From Chamaecrista fasciculata (lineage: Eukaryota; Streptophyta; Magnoliopsida; Fabales; Fabaceae), in the NCBI GenBank assembly GCA_003254925.1, contig QANZ01043456.1, positions 111,886 to 175,885 on the forward strand: a DNA stretch of 64,000 bases, in the 5' to 3' direction. Within the stretch, counting starts at the first letter, position 1, and the number at the start of each line of letters is the position of its first letter. The notes beneath the pieces were generated by a model that worked only from the letters and a program-made list of their open reading frames with translations, was not told where the DNA came from and made no database searches. Below, in pieces: positions 12,185 through 21,948 of this stretch. Position numbers and translations under genes: made by a program.

Positions 12185-12920
12185 CAACCATCCCAGAACT
12201 AAGTTTGTGCCTATATATACCTTATCTTGTTCCATATTAGTATACAGTAAGTATATATACATATATATATATATATATATCGATGGTGGATATATACATA
12301 CCAGGCGATTAGTTTGAGATTCCTGATCCCATGAATTATTAATGTAGTGGAAGAACAGTGTATGGCAAGGTATGAGATTCCGTTTTGAAATGGGATCATC
12401 ACTAATTTGTAAATGTGAAATTATGGCCAAAGAATATTAATGCTAATCAATGTAATGATGATGTTGCACACTATAGAGGAGACAGAATAAGGTAGCCACT
12501 ATCCATGCAGGAAGGTGGATCATATTATATTTTCATATCTTATCCTAATCTCTCATTATTCTCTCTCCTTCCAGAAATATATGTTGTATACATTAATATA
12601 CATATATCCTTGCTGGCTCAAAATAAAAAAACATATATCCTTGCCAATGACTCTCATCTTGGGTCGAAATTCAAGTCATTGGTGTTATTATTTTTCTATG
12701 TTACTTTATTGTACTATGTACCTTTAGACTAAAGCTAAGCAAAATTAATCATCATGCCCACATGATTAAAAATAAATTTAAGATTTCACAAAAAAAAAAA
12801 TGTTTGAAATACAACGTTAACGAGCTTTTAAATTCAGGCCCCAAACAAAGGAGCTTTTAACCTGGCTAAAAAATGGACAAAAGGACTCAAGAAGCAAGTA
12901 TGAGCAGATTATTTGAAGAT
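12185..12920. other. AT-rich intergenic DNA
   Basis: (TA)n near 12258-12280. The short frames here overlap in several frames, lack domains and are not supported as genes. Confidence 0.5.
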
Positions 12921-13256
12921 TAAAGTGTAAATTTGGTCCTTTATATTTTGGTTAACTTGTAAATCAGATTTTTTTTTTTAGATTTGGTCTCTTATCTTTT
13001 GATCAGGTTGTAAATTAAACCCTTATATATTTTTGTTAACAAATTTAGTCTTATTATATCTTTATAAAATGTTCCACTGTTAGTCTCACTCTAAACTCCA
13101 TCAATTTCCCTCGTTAAGTGTGAACGGATAGCTGACGTGGAGGGTCAAAATTGGAAAAGAAAAAGAAAGATATAAGATCAAAATTGCAATTAATTGCAAA
13201 GATAAATGACCAAAATTGCAACTTACTCCAAAGATAAGAGACCAAAACCTCCTCCA
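12921..13256. mobile_element. Fold-back element with GGTC(C/T) repeats
   Basis: The left half has AATTTGGTCC and AGATTTGGTCTCTTATC. The right half has their complements (GATAAATGACCAAAATTGC, GATAAGAGACCAAAACC), giving a long imperfect hairpin around a GTGAACGG centre. It is non-coding. Precise ends were not fixed. Confidence 0.55.
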
Positions 13257-13345
13257 AGTTTGTTGTCAACATCATACTTAACAGAGGGAGATAGATAGAA
13301 TTTAGTGTGAGACTAATGGTGGAAATTTTTACAAATATATGGCAC

Positions 13346-13685
13346 CTATGAAGCATGGACACTTCATTTTGATATATAGCATGTCGCCGTGTCAAACATA
13401 TGTCCATGTCCGACACCCGTACGACACCCATATGACACATATATATATTTATAAATTTCAGAATATGAAATCAATTTTTTGTAACTTTATCATGGAAAAC
13501 AATAAAAATAATCACATATGACATATATTATGAATACACGTCGTAATTGTTAAAATTTTCATCAAAATTTATGAATTTTTAATTATTTATATATATAAAT
13601 ATATGTCGTATCGTATAATTTTAAGAATCTGGCGTGTCATGTGTCTGTGTCGGTGTTGTATCCGTATCAATGTCATGCTTCATAG
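13346..13685. mobile_element. hAT-like MITE, family A, copy 3
   Basis: A 340-bp element with matching inverted ends CTATGAAGCATG / CATGCTTCATAG. An 8-bp target duplication with one mismatch flanks it (TATGGCAC at 13338-13345, TATGACAC at 13686-13693). The interior matches the copies at 3519 and 4888 (GTGTC/GACAC-rich ends, ATATTTATAAATTTCAGAATAT-like block). The 8-bp duplication supports the hAT superfamily. No transposase is encoded. Confidence 0.88.
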
Positions 13686-13734
13686 TATGACACTAATTTT
13701 ACAACCTGATAAAAAAAATATGTGACTAAATCTA

Positions 13735-13783
<49 letters not shown>
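13735..13783. repeat. (AAT)n microsatellite
   Basis: About sixteen uninterrupted AAT units. It accounts for the poly-tyrosine frame on the minus strand, which is not a gene. Confidence 0.95.
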
Positions 13784-14051
13784 GACTGTTGTGATGCCTT
13801 CATATGCGGTATATCCTCTCTTACTCATCCAAAGGCCCCAAGGGGTTTTTTTTTTATTAAAATAATACCAAAAAAATAAAAAATTACTGGGATCCCCAAA
13901 AAAATAAAAAAAAAAATGACCCAAATGGGTTACACATTTTAACTTTTTTTATTAAAAAAATACCTAAAATCGTGCTCTTGAGTGCGATTTTCAGCCTGCA
14001 AGTCGCACTCCAAAACACGATTTTAAAGGTCAATGTTGAGTAAATTTTTTT

Positions 14052-14560
14052 AGGGTAAATTACAGTTTGGTACTCTGTGCTTTAACCCTATTTCACTTTG
14101 GTACCCTGTGGTATTCGCCATTAACACTTTGGTACCATTTGGAGCTACTTTATAATTTTAACCATAAAATATTTTTCCAAATTACATATTGACCCCCCAA
14201 AAAATTTTAAAGTTTTCATTTTAGTCCCTAGATAATATGTATCTAGGGACCTATTTGTAATTTTCTGAAAATTTTTTGGGTTAATATATAATTTTTTAAA
14301 AACTTGTTATGGTTAAAATTATAAAAATTAGCTCCAAAGGGTATCAAAGTGTAATTTACTCTTTTTTTTATTATTTTTTATTTTGCAACAGTTTTAAACT
14401 GTTGCTGATCTAAATTTTTTATTATACTTTGTTCATTGCAGCGGTACAATTCGCTGCCAATTCTATTTTTATTAAAAAAAATTGTTTACTTAAATACACA
14501 TTTAAACCACAGGACTCTATCTGAAAATAGGCCAAACCACAATGCCCTTTTCTATAATTT
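14052..14560. mobile_element. MULE-like remnants with GGGTAAATTAC ends
   Basis: The left end, AGGGTAAATTACAGTTTGG, recalls the terminus of the Pack-MULE at 19429. A matching inverted end (CAAAGTGTAATTTACTC) lies at about 14350-14366, giving a 315-bp fold-back unit. A second relic of the same kind (AAACCACAGGACTCTATCTG ... CTATAATTTATCC) runs at about 14505-14562 in right-end orientation. The order suggests overlapping or nested insertions that I could not separate. Confidence 0.5.
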
Positions 14561-14602
14561 ATCCTTTTTTTAAATAAACTAAAATGATATATATCATTTT
14601 TT

Positions 14603-14990
14603 TAGTCCTTGAAAGATTAAAATAGTGTATTGATATCAGTATATCATTTTAATCTTTCAAAGACTAAAAAATATATCATTTTAGTTTATTTTAGTCTTTG
14701 AAAGATTAAAATGGTATATTGATATCAGTATACCATTTTAATCTTTTAAGGACTAAAAAATATATCATTTTAATTTATTTTAGTCCTTGAAAGATTAAAA
14801 TGGTATACTGATATATCAATATACCATTTTAATCTTTCAAGGACTAAAAATATATCATTTTAGTTTATTTTAAAAAATTTAATCAATTTAGTCTCTTAAA
14901 GATCAAAATGATATATTTTTTAGTCTTTGAAAGATTAAAATGTTATACTGATATCAGTAAATTTAGTCCATTTTAATCTTTTAAGGACTA
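14603..14990. repeat. Array of four palindromes
   Basis: Four near-perfect palindromes of about 64-70 bp lie at 14603-14666, 14692-14755, 14781-14846 and 14921-14990. Each runs from TAGTC(C/T)TTGAAAGATTAA to its complement TTAATCTTT(C/T)AA(A/G)GACTA around a TGATATCA-like centre. The first three repeat with an exact 89-bp period. The fourth is 140 bp further on and has an insertion (AAATTTAGTCC) near its middle. Linkers of ATATATCATTTTAGTTTATT join them. Non-coding. Confidence 0.9.
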
Positions 14991-15070
14991 AAAAATATAT
15001 CATTTTAGTTTATTTAAAAAAATTAATCAATTTAATCTCTAAAAAATCAAAATGATATATTTTCTAGTCC

Positions 15071-15772
15071 ATTTTAAGTAAACCGCCCCAAGGATGTGAT
15101 AAAGATTATGGGTATTCCCAAAAGGCCCTTAAAGCCTAAAGGCCGAAATGCGATTATTGGCTTTTTAAGTATCTAAGGGCCCAAAGATGTGTGAAGGATA
15201 TATGCCTAAGGAAAGGAGCAAAGGGCTCTCAACGACAAATTGTCCCAATGCGGCTAAAAGCATATATATATATATATATATATCCTAAATTCCTAATTAA
15301 GGAGGACTTTTTCTTTTCTTTACTCAGCTACAATTATTAGTAAATAAAATCGAATTAAAATTAGGTTCAAGATCAATTTAAAAAATCATAAAAATATATA
15401 AAATTAATTTAAAATAAATGAGAATATTTATTATTAATTTGAAATTTACCCCATACATATGAATTTATCCTCAAATATATAATTTTTAATAAATTATATT
15501 TATTATAAAAATAAAATTTTTATGGAAGTATTTAATTTTTATAAAAAAAAATTCTTTTTAATTAAAAAATCATAATTATGAAGGTACATTTTAAAAATTA
15601 TAAATTTCATTTCTTCTCAATTAAAATAAAAAATATATGTCTTAAATAGAAAAAAATTAACATGTCAAGAGAATCATTATTTTTGTATTATTTTTCTCTT
15701 AAAAAAACATTAGTGGTTATGAGTTGAGAGTGAAGAAGGCCCACAATTTTTCTATGATGCAATTATATTAGA
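15071..15772. other. AT-rich intergenic DNA
   Basis: No gene was recognised. (TA)n at about 15263-15283. The nine bases at 15764-15772 (TATATTAGA) are the left target duplication of the next element. Confidence 0.5.
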
Positions 15773-16606
15773 GGTCAGAAATCTAATTTGGTCCCTAATG
15801 TTTACCCTAAGTTCTTTTTTGATCTCTACTACTTTTTTGTTTCATTTTGGTCCTTAATGTTTCTTAAAAGCTTCATCATTGCTCCCTCACTATTGAATAT
15901 GGTCATATCTATTTTATTCCAAACTCGAATACAATTAAATCAGAGCTACAAGTTAAATTTGATGAGTTCTTTCGTAACCTAATTGGAGGCATCGACAAAC
16001 GAGGTCAAATTGAACATGAAATCAGACTTGAAAATGGATTGCTTATTTCATTAATTTGGTTACATCTCTCTCGTTTCAAGTCTAAATGTAGCGGAATCGT
16101 TACTCTTGATGAGCTCTTTATTTGTCTAGTTAGGAATGTTGACAAACAAGGTCAAATAGTACTCCAAAAGTTAATATTGATGTTTTGACCAAACTCACTT
16201 TTGAAGTACTATTTGACACATTTGGCAATGACCCTAACTGGATAGAGAAAGAACTCATCAAGAGTAATTTGTAGCTTCGATTTTGTAGCACTCGAACTTG
16301 AAATGAGAGAGATATGATCAAATTCATAAAATAAGTGTCCCATTTTCGGGCTTGATTTCATGTTTGATTTGACCTCGTTTGCCGATGACTCCAATTAGGT
16401 AAAGAAAGAACTCATCAAATTTAACTCGTAGTTTTGATTTAATTGCATTCGGGTTTGAAACGAACGATATATGACCATATTCAATAGTTAGGGACCAATG
16501 ATGAAACTTGTAGAAAATGATAAAGACCAAAACAGAACCAAAAAAAATATTAGGAATCAAAATAGAACTGGAGGTAAACATCAGTGACTAAAACAAGTTT
16601 TTGACC
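15773..16606. mobile_element. Non-autonomous MULE-like element upstream of PSAN
   Basis: An 834-bp element flanked by a perfect 9-bp target duplication, TATATTAGA (15764-15772 and 16607-16615). The ends are inverted repeats of at least 140 bp with many mismatches: left GGTCAGAAATCTAATTTGG, right complement GGTCAAAAACTTGTTTTAG; further in, both arms share TTCATCATTG and ACTATTGAATATGGTCATAT. No transposase frame is present, and the short frames inside are not genes. A 9-bp duplication and long inverted ends fit Mutator-like elements. Confidence 0.82.
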
Positions 16607-16707
16607 TATATTAGAGGAGTTATAGTTATAAAGAGGGAGAAAAAGAAGTGGGTCCCAAAAATCCAAAGAATAGTTTGGCAACAACAAATAGGAAGGAGGC
16701 AATCTCA

Positions 16708-16763
16708 CCTTATCCACACGCCCACCACATTCTTCCAAGTTTTGAATCCCCACCCATTATCCC
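16708..16763 (+). promoter_or_regulatory. I-box-like motifs in the PSAN promoter
   Basis: CCTTATCC (complement GGATAAGG) is at 16708-16715 and a second TTATCC is near 16758, about 140-190 bp upstream of the PSAN start. I-box GATAAG motifs are common in light-regulated plant promoters. No clear TATA box is seen, as in many photosynthesis genes. The regulatory role is inferred from motif and position. Confidence 0.4.
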
Positions 16764-16894
16764 ATTTATCCTCCTTTCCTCTTTCTCTTCTAAATTCTAA
16801 TCACCACACTCAAAAACAAAAGCCTCTCATCACCCAAAAATCCCACATCATCACACCACACACAGCTCAATCATATTCTTCAATTCAATTATTC

Positions 16895-18229
16895 ATGGCT
16901 ACCATGAACTCTAGCGTCTTGGCTTGCCGCTACGCCATTTCTGCTTCTGCTTCTTCACCTTCTTCTTCTTCTTCATCTTCTTCATCATCTGTTTCTGTTT
17001 CTGTTGCTCCCAAATCACAAAATGTGAAATTGGTGAAGCAGCAACAAGACCAAACAGGGAGGAGGGCTGCAATTTCTTTGTTGGCTGCCACCATTTTCAC
17101 TTCTGCTGTTGTTGCTGCTAATAATAATGCTAATGCAGGTGTCATTGAAGAATACCTTGAGAAGTCCAAGGCCAACAAGGTCTTCTAAAATTCTTAATCA
17201 TATATACTCTTGATTTCTCCATTATAATCCACCTTCATTATTTCATTTCTATGTTACTCATATATATGTATATGTATACATATGCACACACACAGGAATT
17301 GAATGACAAGAAGAGGTTAGCAACAAGTGGGGCAAACTTTGCAAGAGCATACACTGTGGAATTTGGAACTTGCAAATTCCCTGAGAATTTCACTGGCTGC
17401 CAAGATCTTGCAAAGCAGAAGGTAAATTAACTTCTACCCAAAACTATATTATATTTCAGGTTTCTTAATTTAGCATCAGGATTCAATTTTGGATAAATTA
17501 ACAATTCAATCTTTAAAAGATCATCGAATTAAAAATTCGGTCCTTCAAAGATTGAATGCACGTACAGTTTAGTCACTGAAAAATTAAAACCCTATACTTA
17601 TTTGTCCTTTTCATGCACAAACTAATATATCATTTTAATTTTCTAGTGATTAAATAGTAGACACGATTTCAATTATTGAGGGACTAAATTATATATTCTT
17701 TCAGATTTTTTAAATACTAAATTATTAATTTATTCGTTTGTCCTTTCTCTTTAAAACTAAATTTGATTAGTTTTACTTTAATCTCTTAACTTTAAAAGAT
17801 TAATAGATACAGAGTCAATAATAAAACTAAGTTAATATTAGGTTGTTATATATATATATACTAGTTTTAGTCTTGATTACTTAAGTTTATATTTGAGATT
17901 TCTAGTTAGATTTTAGACATTTAATAAAACAATCAGATACAAAACTAAGTTATTAGATTGTTATATTTATAGCAGCACCAGTAATACAGAGTCAATAACA
18001 AAATTTATATATTTGCATGTCACAGTTCAGGATCGTAATCTACTAATTGACTTAGACTTCTAGATCAAAAAGTTTAACCAATCTTGAAGATCATTTTTTT
18101 CATTGGCTATTTGTTTTCTGGGAATTTAATTTGTTGCAGAAAGTGCCATTCATTTCTGACGATTTGCAGCTTGAATGCGAAGGAAAGGACAAATATAAAT
18201 GTGGATCTAATGTATTCTGGAAATGGTGA
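16895..18229 (+). CDS. PSAN: Photosystem I reaction centre subunit N (PSI-N), plastid precursor
   Basis: Exons 16895-17179, 17296-17421 and 18140-18229 give 166 residues; all introns are GT-AG and phases join. PSI-N is a small extrinsic protein on the lumenal side of photosystem I that helps plastocyanin interact with PSI. The bipartite transit peptide shows a Ser-rich stromal part (about 1-50), then a twin arginine (R56-R57, TGRRAAISLLAA) and hydrophobic stretch ending ANANA, fitting the delta-pH/Tat lumen route known for this subunit. The mature chain should start near G82 (GVIEEYLEKSKANK) and be about 85 residues. Conserved blocks include TSGANFARAYTVEFGTCKFP, FTGCQDLAKQKK and the C-terminal CGSNVFWKW, with several cysteines. 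An in-frame stop soon after the first donor shows that intron 1 must be removed. Identification is very firm. Confidence 0.97.
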
Positions 18230-18888
18230 TCATTTCACATTATATTGCTTTCTGTAAAACAACCTCACCTACTCTGTTTCACTATTCTACCTTCTCCTTT
18301 CATAATGCAATCCTATCTTAATTTCCGCAACAACAATCTTTTTATTTATTCATTCTCGTCCTTACCATCTACTGAATTGCTCTGTTGAGTCAACAATAAT
18401 TTTATGTTATTTTGGTCTCACTTCAACTAAGTTAAGCAATTGTTTGAATGTTAAATTTCAAACCGATGCTTCTCGATCCACATCAATCATTGAATTGGTA
18501 TTGAAGTATATTCTTTAGATCATAGGCTAAACTGTGTATTTCAATCTTTTAAGGATTAAGTTATCAATTATATAATCTTTTAAAAATTGAATTATTAATT
18601 TACTCAAATACAAGTCCTTACTCAAATTTTAAAGTAGTAGATGAGGGTTATTTTGTTTTTTGTGAACTTACAATTGACAATCACTATCCGTAGAAAAACC
18701 TAGAAAATTTGTGGAACTATATTAATCACTTCTTATAAAGGAAATGACATTCAATTCTAGCTTTCATGTGTCAGCTTTCCATGTTCCTCCAAATGCTAAT
18801 CTCTTGAAATAAGGCATGATGATAAACAATCCAAGAAAATTTTAAGAAGCAACACCAAATTATGGGTTAAGTTAAAAATAGGGCAATA
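18230..18888. other. 3' flank of PSAN and intergenic DNA
   Basis: Probable 3' untranslated region, then AT-rich DNA with no gene recognised. Confidence 0.5.
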
Positions 18889-19099
18889 GTTAAGTAAAGT
18901 TTCTTATATCTTTGTAATAAGGCTCCCCAATTAACATTTGACATGTGTCAAATATTTTATACATGACCAATCAATCAATCATGATAGAGAGAATATTGAA
19001 TGCATCTTTTTTCATTACCAATTATAAAAGAAAGAGAATGCAATTCAAGTTTGTGATTGGATGAACCTTATAGTAAAAATATAAAGAACTTTACCTAAA
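18889..19099. mobile_element. TIR MITE, family B, copy 1
   Basis: About 211 bp with inverted ends (left TAAGTAAAGTTTCTTATATC, right complement TTAGGTAAAGTTCTTTATAT). The interior is shared with the element at 39064 (CATGATAGAGAGA / TGATTGG blocks). Non-coding. The ends are more diverged than in the second copy. The superfamily is unclear because the target duplication is not longer than a few bases. Confidence 0.7.
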
Positions 19100-19345
19100 T
19101 TTTTTTCCTTTAAAATACTTTAAACATATATTTAAAATAGAAAAGTTTTTTTTTATACGCTTTAAAATAAATAAGTAAATTACGCACCTCTTATAATTAC
19201 AATTCAATAGTTACAATTCAAGTGAATCCTACCCTTACCTCTTATAATAACAATTCAAGTGAATCATACCTTTAAATACGAAGAATATTTTGTAACCAGT
19301 AGTTAACTCTTAAATAAATGACTCGCGATAAAAGAATTAGTGAGC

Positions 19346-19415
19346 AATAAATGCTCTTATTCACATTAAAACAAAATTAGTATCTTATTCTCATAAGATG
19401 TGCTTAATCGAATTA
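19346..19415. repeat. 70-bp direct repeat, left copy
   Basis: Identical over 70 bp to 21179-21248 (starting AATAAATGCTCTTATTC, ending TAATCGAATTA). The two copies bracket the first Pack-MULE. The right copy overlaps that element's right target duplication. Confidence 0.95.
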
Positions 19416-19636
19416 TTTATTAAATAAAGGGTAAATTACAAAATAGGGTCCTGTGGTTTGGCCCCGTTTCAGATAGGGTACATGTGGTTTAAAAAGTTTC
19501 AAATTGGGGCCTGAGGTTTACGCCGTTTGCAAAATGGGGTCTAGGTGATTTTGGCCGTTAAAAATAACGGTGCACGTGATTATCACGTGCACCCTAACCT
19601 GACTTTTTTTTTTTTTTCTCAAATCCTAATTTAATC

Positions 19637-19742
19637 ATGGTAGGCATCAATGGCAAGCACAAGTGGAAATTCCCCTTCCATCGTTCTTCTTCTCCCACTA
19701 ATTCGAAGCCTCAAACAAAACACCCTCCCGACGAATACATCT
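19637..19742 (+). pseudogene. U-box E3 ubiquitin ligase fragment, N-terminal piece (captured)
   Basis: Reads as MVGINGKHKWKFPFHRSS... with a downstream PPDEYIC, matching the start of plant U-box proteins of the PUB38/PUB41 type, where a short basic leader runs straight into the U-box. The frame is cut within the U-box after about 35 codons, at the Cys of the EYIC segment, where the antisense raffinose synthase piece begins. It cannot make a working ligase alone. The family assignment rests on memory of the leader and on the second piece at 20464. Confidence 0.75.
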
Positions 19743-20293
19743 GTACATGTCTTCTGAAGGAACTGTAATAGTGAAGCTGACCAAGCCAGTGTTGGAGTCA
19801 TAGTCGAAGTGGGTTTCAACATCTCCTACAACACACTTCAATGGCTTCCGTGAGCAGTACATTCCAAATCTGCCACTTCCTCTGACTCTGAGCCCAATTG
19901 TTGCCGTCGCTGATCTCTCAGAACTGAGACTAGTGGTCAGCTCAGACTCAACCTCACCATCGAATGCTTGTGATTCTTCCGTGCGATTCTTGTGGATTTC
20001 AACCTCCTCAACAGCTCCTCCACTGTTGAACATATCCAGTAACCCTATTGGTGCAAACGACATGCTTGCTGCAATTTCCTGTCAAACAAAAGCAATATTT
20101 CATCATTTCATACCCCAAAATCATCTTGCCAGCAGGGAAAAACACTAACAATAACACTCACTCACACTGTCACACATGTATGTATTTATCAAGTAATAAA
20201 AGACTTACCTTGATTGGGCAGAAATGGAAAAGTTCATACTCCAGAACTTTCAGTGTCACTGGCACTGAAACCCCTTTGGGTAACCGATTTACC
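19740..20293 (-). pseudogene. Raffinose synthase / seed imbibition (SIP) family 3' fragment (captured, antisense)
   Basis: On the minus strand two exons are readable: about 20293-20209 ([16 protein letters not shown], then [15 protein letters not shown]) and 20078 to about 19740 (EIAASMSFAPIGLLDMFNSG ... ATIGLRVRGSGRFGMYCS ... LKCVVGDVE ... VPSEDMYR). Between them is a GT-AG intron, 20208-20079. These blocks are the C-terminal part of galactinol-sucrose galactosyltransferase / alkaline alpha-galactosidase-like proteins (glycoside hydrolase family 36). The fragment stops just short of the natural end of the family, after MYR. A retained intron shows capture from genomic DNA, not from an mRNA copy. 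Exons stay open, so decay is slight. No catalytic region is included. Confidence 0.82.
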
Positions 20294-20463
20294 TCATCTG
20301 AAATGTGTATACCAGTTAAATTTCTATCAAGTTGAAAATGCAAGGTTCAACAGAAAGATTCAGGGGAGTGATTCTCATTTCTAACATCACCAGACTCTAT
20401 CAAAATTCACAAGTATTCAAGTTATCAATCTTGACTAAACCAAAATAAGAACCTGATTCGACA

Positions 20464-21021
20464 AACTTGAGTGGCTTGGTAGCTTCCGGTCACACATTCG
20501 AACGAATTTCCGTTCAAGTCTGCACGGATTTGAGCTTCTCTCCGGATCTCAAAGACGGCACCCGACCCGATTTCTCCACCGTCATTCCCAATCTCGCCAT
20601 CAAAACCACCATCTCCAACTGGTGCAAATCCTCCGGCGCCGAATACCCAACCGCGCCGGATTACGCCGCCGTCGAGAGGGTGGTTCGCGCAGCAATGGCG
20701 TCGTCCCATCAGGAATCGCCGGCGAAATTGAGGGTTTCCGAGAGGGAATTGCTGAATGCTGTGGCATCGTTGAATTTCGACTCCTACTCCAGCTCGTCGT
20801 CGTCGGAGGAATCGGTGATAATCGTGCCTAGTCCCGGCACGCCTCTGCCTCTAACCACTCGTCCCACCTGTTACTCCACGTCGTCGTCTTCTTCCGTGAC
20901 CACCACCATCGAATCCGAATTCCAAAACCCTAACGCCCCAATTTCTGAAGAAGAGAACAAATTGGTGTCGAAGATGAACAGCAGCGAGATTTTCGAACAG
21001 CCCCAATTTCCGTGCACGTGA
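20464..21021 (+). pseudogene. U-box E3 ubiquitin ligase fragment, second piece (captured)
   Basis: An open frame reads NLSGLVASGHTFERISVQVC, then a U-box C-terminal part (TVIPNLAIKTTISNWCKSSG), then APDYAAVERVVRAAMASS and a Ser-rich linker. This is the U-box and following region of a PUB38/PUB41-like protein; ARM repeats that normally follow are absent because the frame runs into the right inverted repeat. The N-terminal half of the U-box is replaced by the antisense insert, so the E2-binding fold is incomplete. The frame stays open for 184 codons, which fits a young capture or some constraint. The U-box call is firm; the exact orthologue is inferred. Confidence 0.85.
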
Positions 21022-21178
21022 TAATCACGTGCACCGTTATTTTTAACGGCCAAAATCACCTAGACCCCATTTTGCAAACGGCGTAAACCTCAGGCCCCAA
21101 TTTGAAACTTTTCAAACCACATGTACCCTATCTGAAACGGGGCCAAACCACAGGACCCTATTTTGTAATTTACCCTTA

Positions 21179-21248
21179 AATAAATGCTCTTATTCACATT
21201 AAAACAAAATTAGTATCTTATTCTCATAAGATGTGCTTAATCGAATTA
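21179..21248. repeat. 70-bp direct repeat, right copy
   Basis: Identical to 19346-19415. It fills the whole gap between the two Pack-MULEs. Confidence 0.95.
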
Positions 21249-21948
21249 ATAATAAATAAAAGAGAAAATTAGCAACTCGGTCCCTAAAATTTGGAGGCGT
21301 TGGCTGATAGATTCCTAAATTTTTCAAATTGTACAAGCAGGTTCCTGAATTTTGAAAACGACATACTTTAAGGTCCCTCTGTCAAATGGCTATTACAAAA
21401 AACCTGAGGTGGACATAAGGGAGGCTGATGTGCCTCGTTATTTGCTGATGTGTCCCGTTATTTGACACGTCAGCACCCGTTATCCTTAAAAAAAAAAAGG
21501 TCACGTGCATAATATTAAGCCACATCAGCATAAACAATAAAAAAAAAAATCTGATTTGAGCAAATAGGTCCCTGACCACATTCTTATCTCATTATTCTTA
21601 ATTTCCCCTCCTTTACATTATCTTCATTCATTTTAGTCCCAAATCCTCAAAATAAAAATGTAAAATGTCCTAAAACTCTTCCAAATATTCCAATTTAGTC
21701 CCTAAAAGTATTAAAAACTCTAAACCCTAATAAAATATGATTTGAACAATTAGGTTCCTCACCCATTCTTAATCCCATTATTCTCAATTCTCCCTCTTTT
21801 TCATCATCTTCATTCATTTTGGTCCCAAATCCTCAAAATAAAATTGTAAAGTGTTTCAAAACTCTTCCAAACATTCCAATTTAGTTCTTAATCAAAGAAT
21901 CTTTTAGGGACTAAATTGATACGCAAGGACTAAATTGAAATAACAAAA

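Larger units (their letters stand above)
19429..21175. mobile_element. Pack-MULE 1: Mutator-like element carrying pieces of two host genes
   Basis: A 1,747-bp element. Terminal inverted repeats are 164 bp each (19429-19592 and 21012-21175) and differ at one position by eye. The ends read GGGTAAATTACAAAATAGGG. It is flanked by a perfect 9-bp target duplication TTAAATAAA (19420-19428, 21176-21184), the hallmark of Mutator-like elements. No transposase is encoded, so it must move in trans. The cargo is a U-box E3 ligase gene in two pieces on the plus strand, separated by an antisense 3' piece of a raffinose synthase-type gene that keeps an intron. Both inner edges of the inverted repeats carry a palindrome containing two CACGTG boxes. 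The near-identical ends argue for recent transposition. Confidence 0.93.

Noticed and set aside
13673-13924. Minus-strand frame with a poly-Tyr run
   Set aside because: Produced by the (AAT)n microsatellite and flanking A-rich DNA.
14603-14990. CRISPR-like array
   Set aside because: The repeats are long palindromes with near-constant linkers rather than unique spacers, and the DNA is from a plant nuclear genome.
19933-20335. Plus-strand frames across the raffinose synthase piece
   Set aside because: They are antisense shadows of the minus-strand captured exons.
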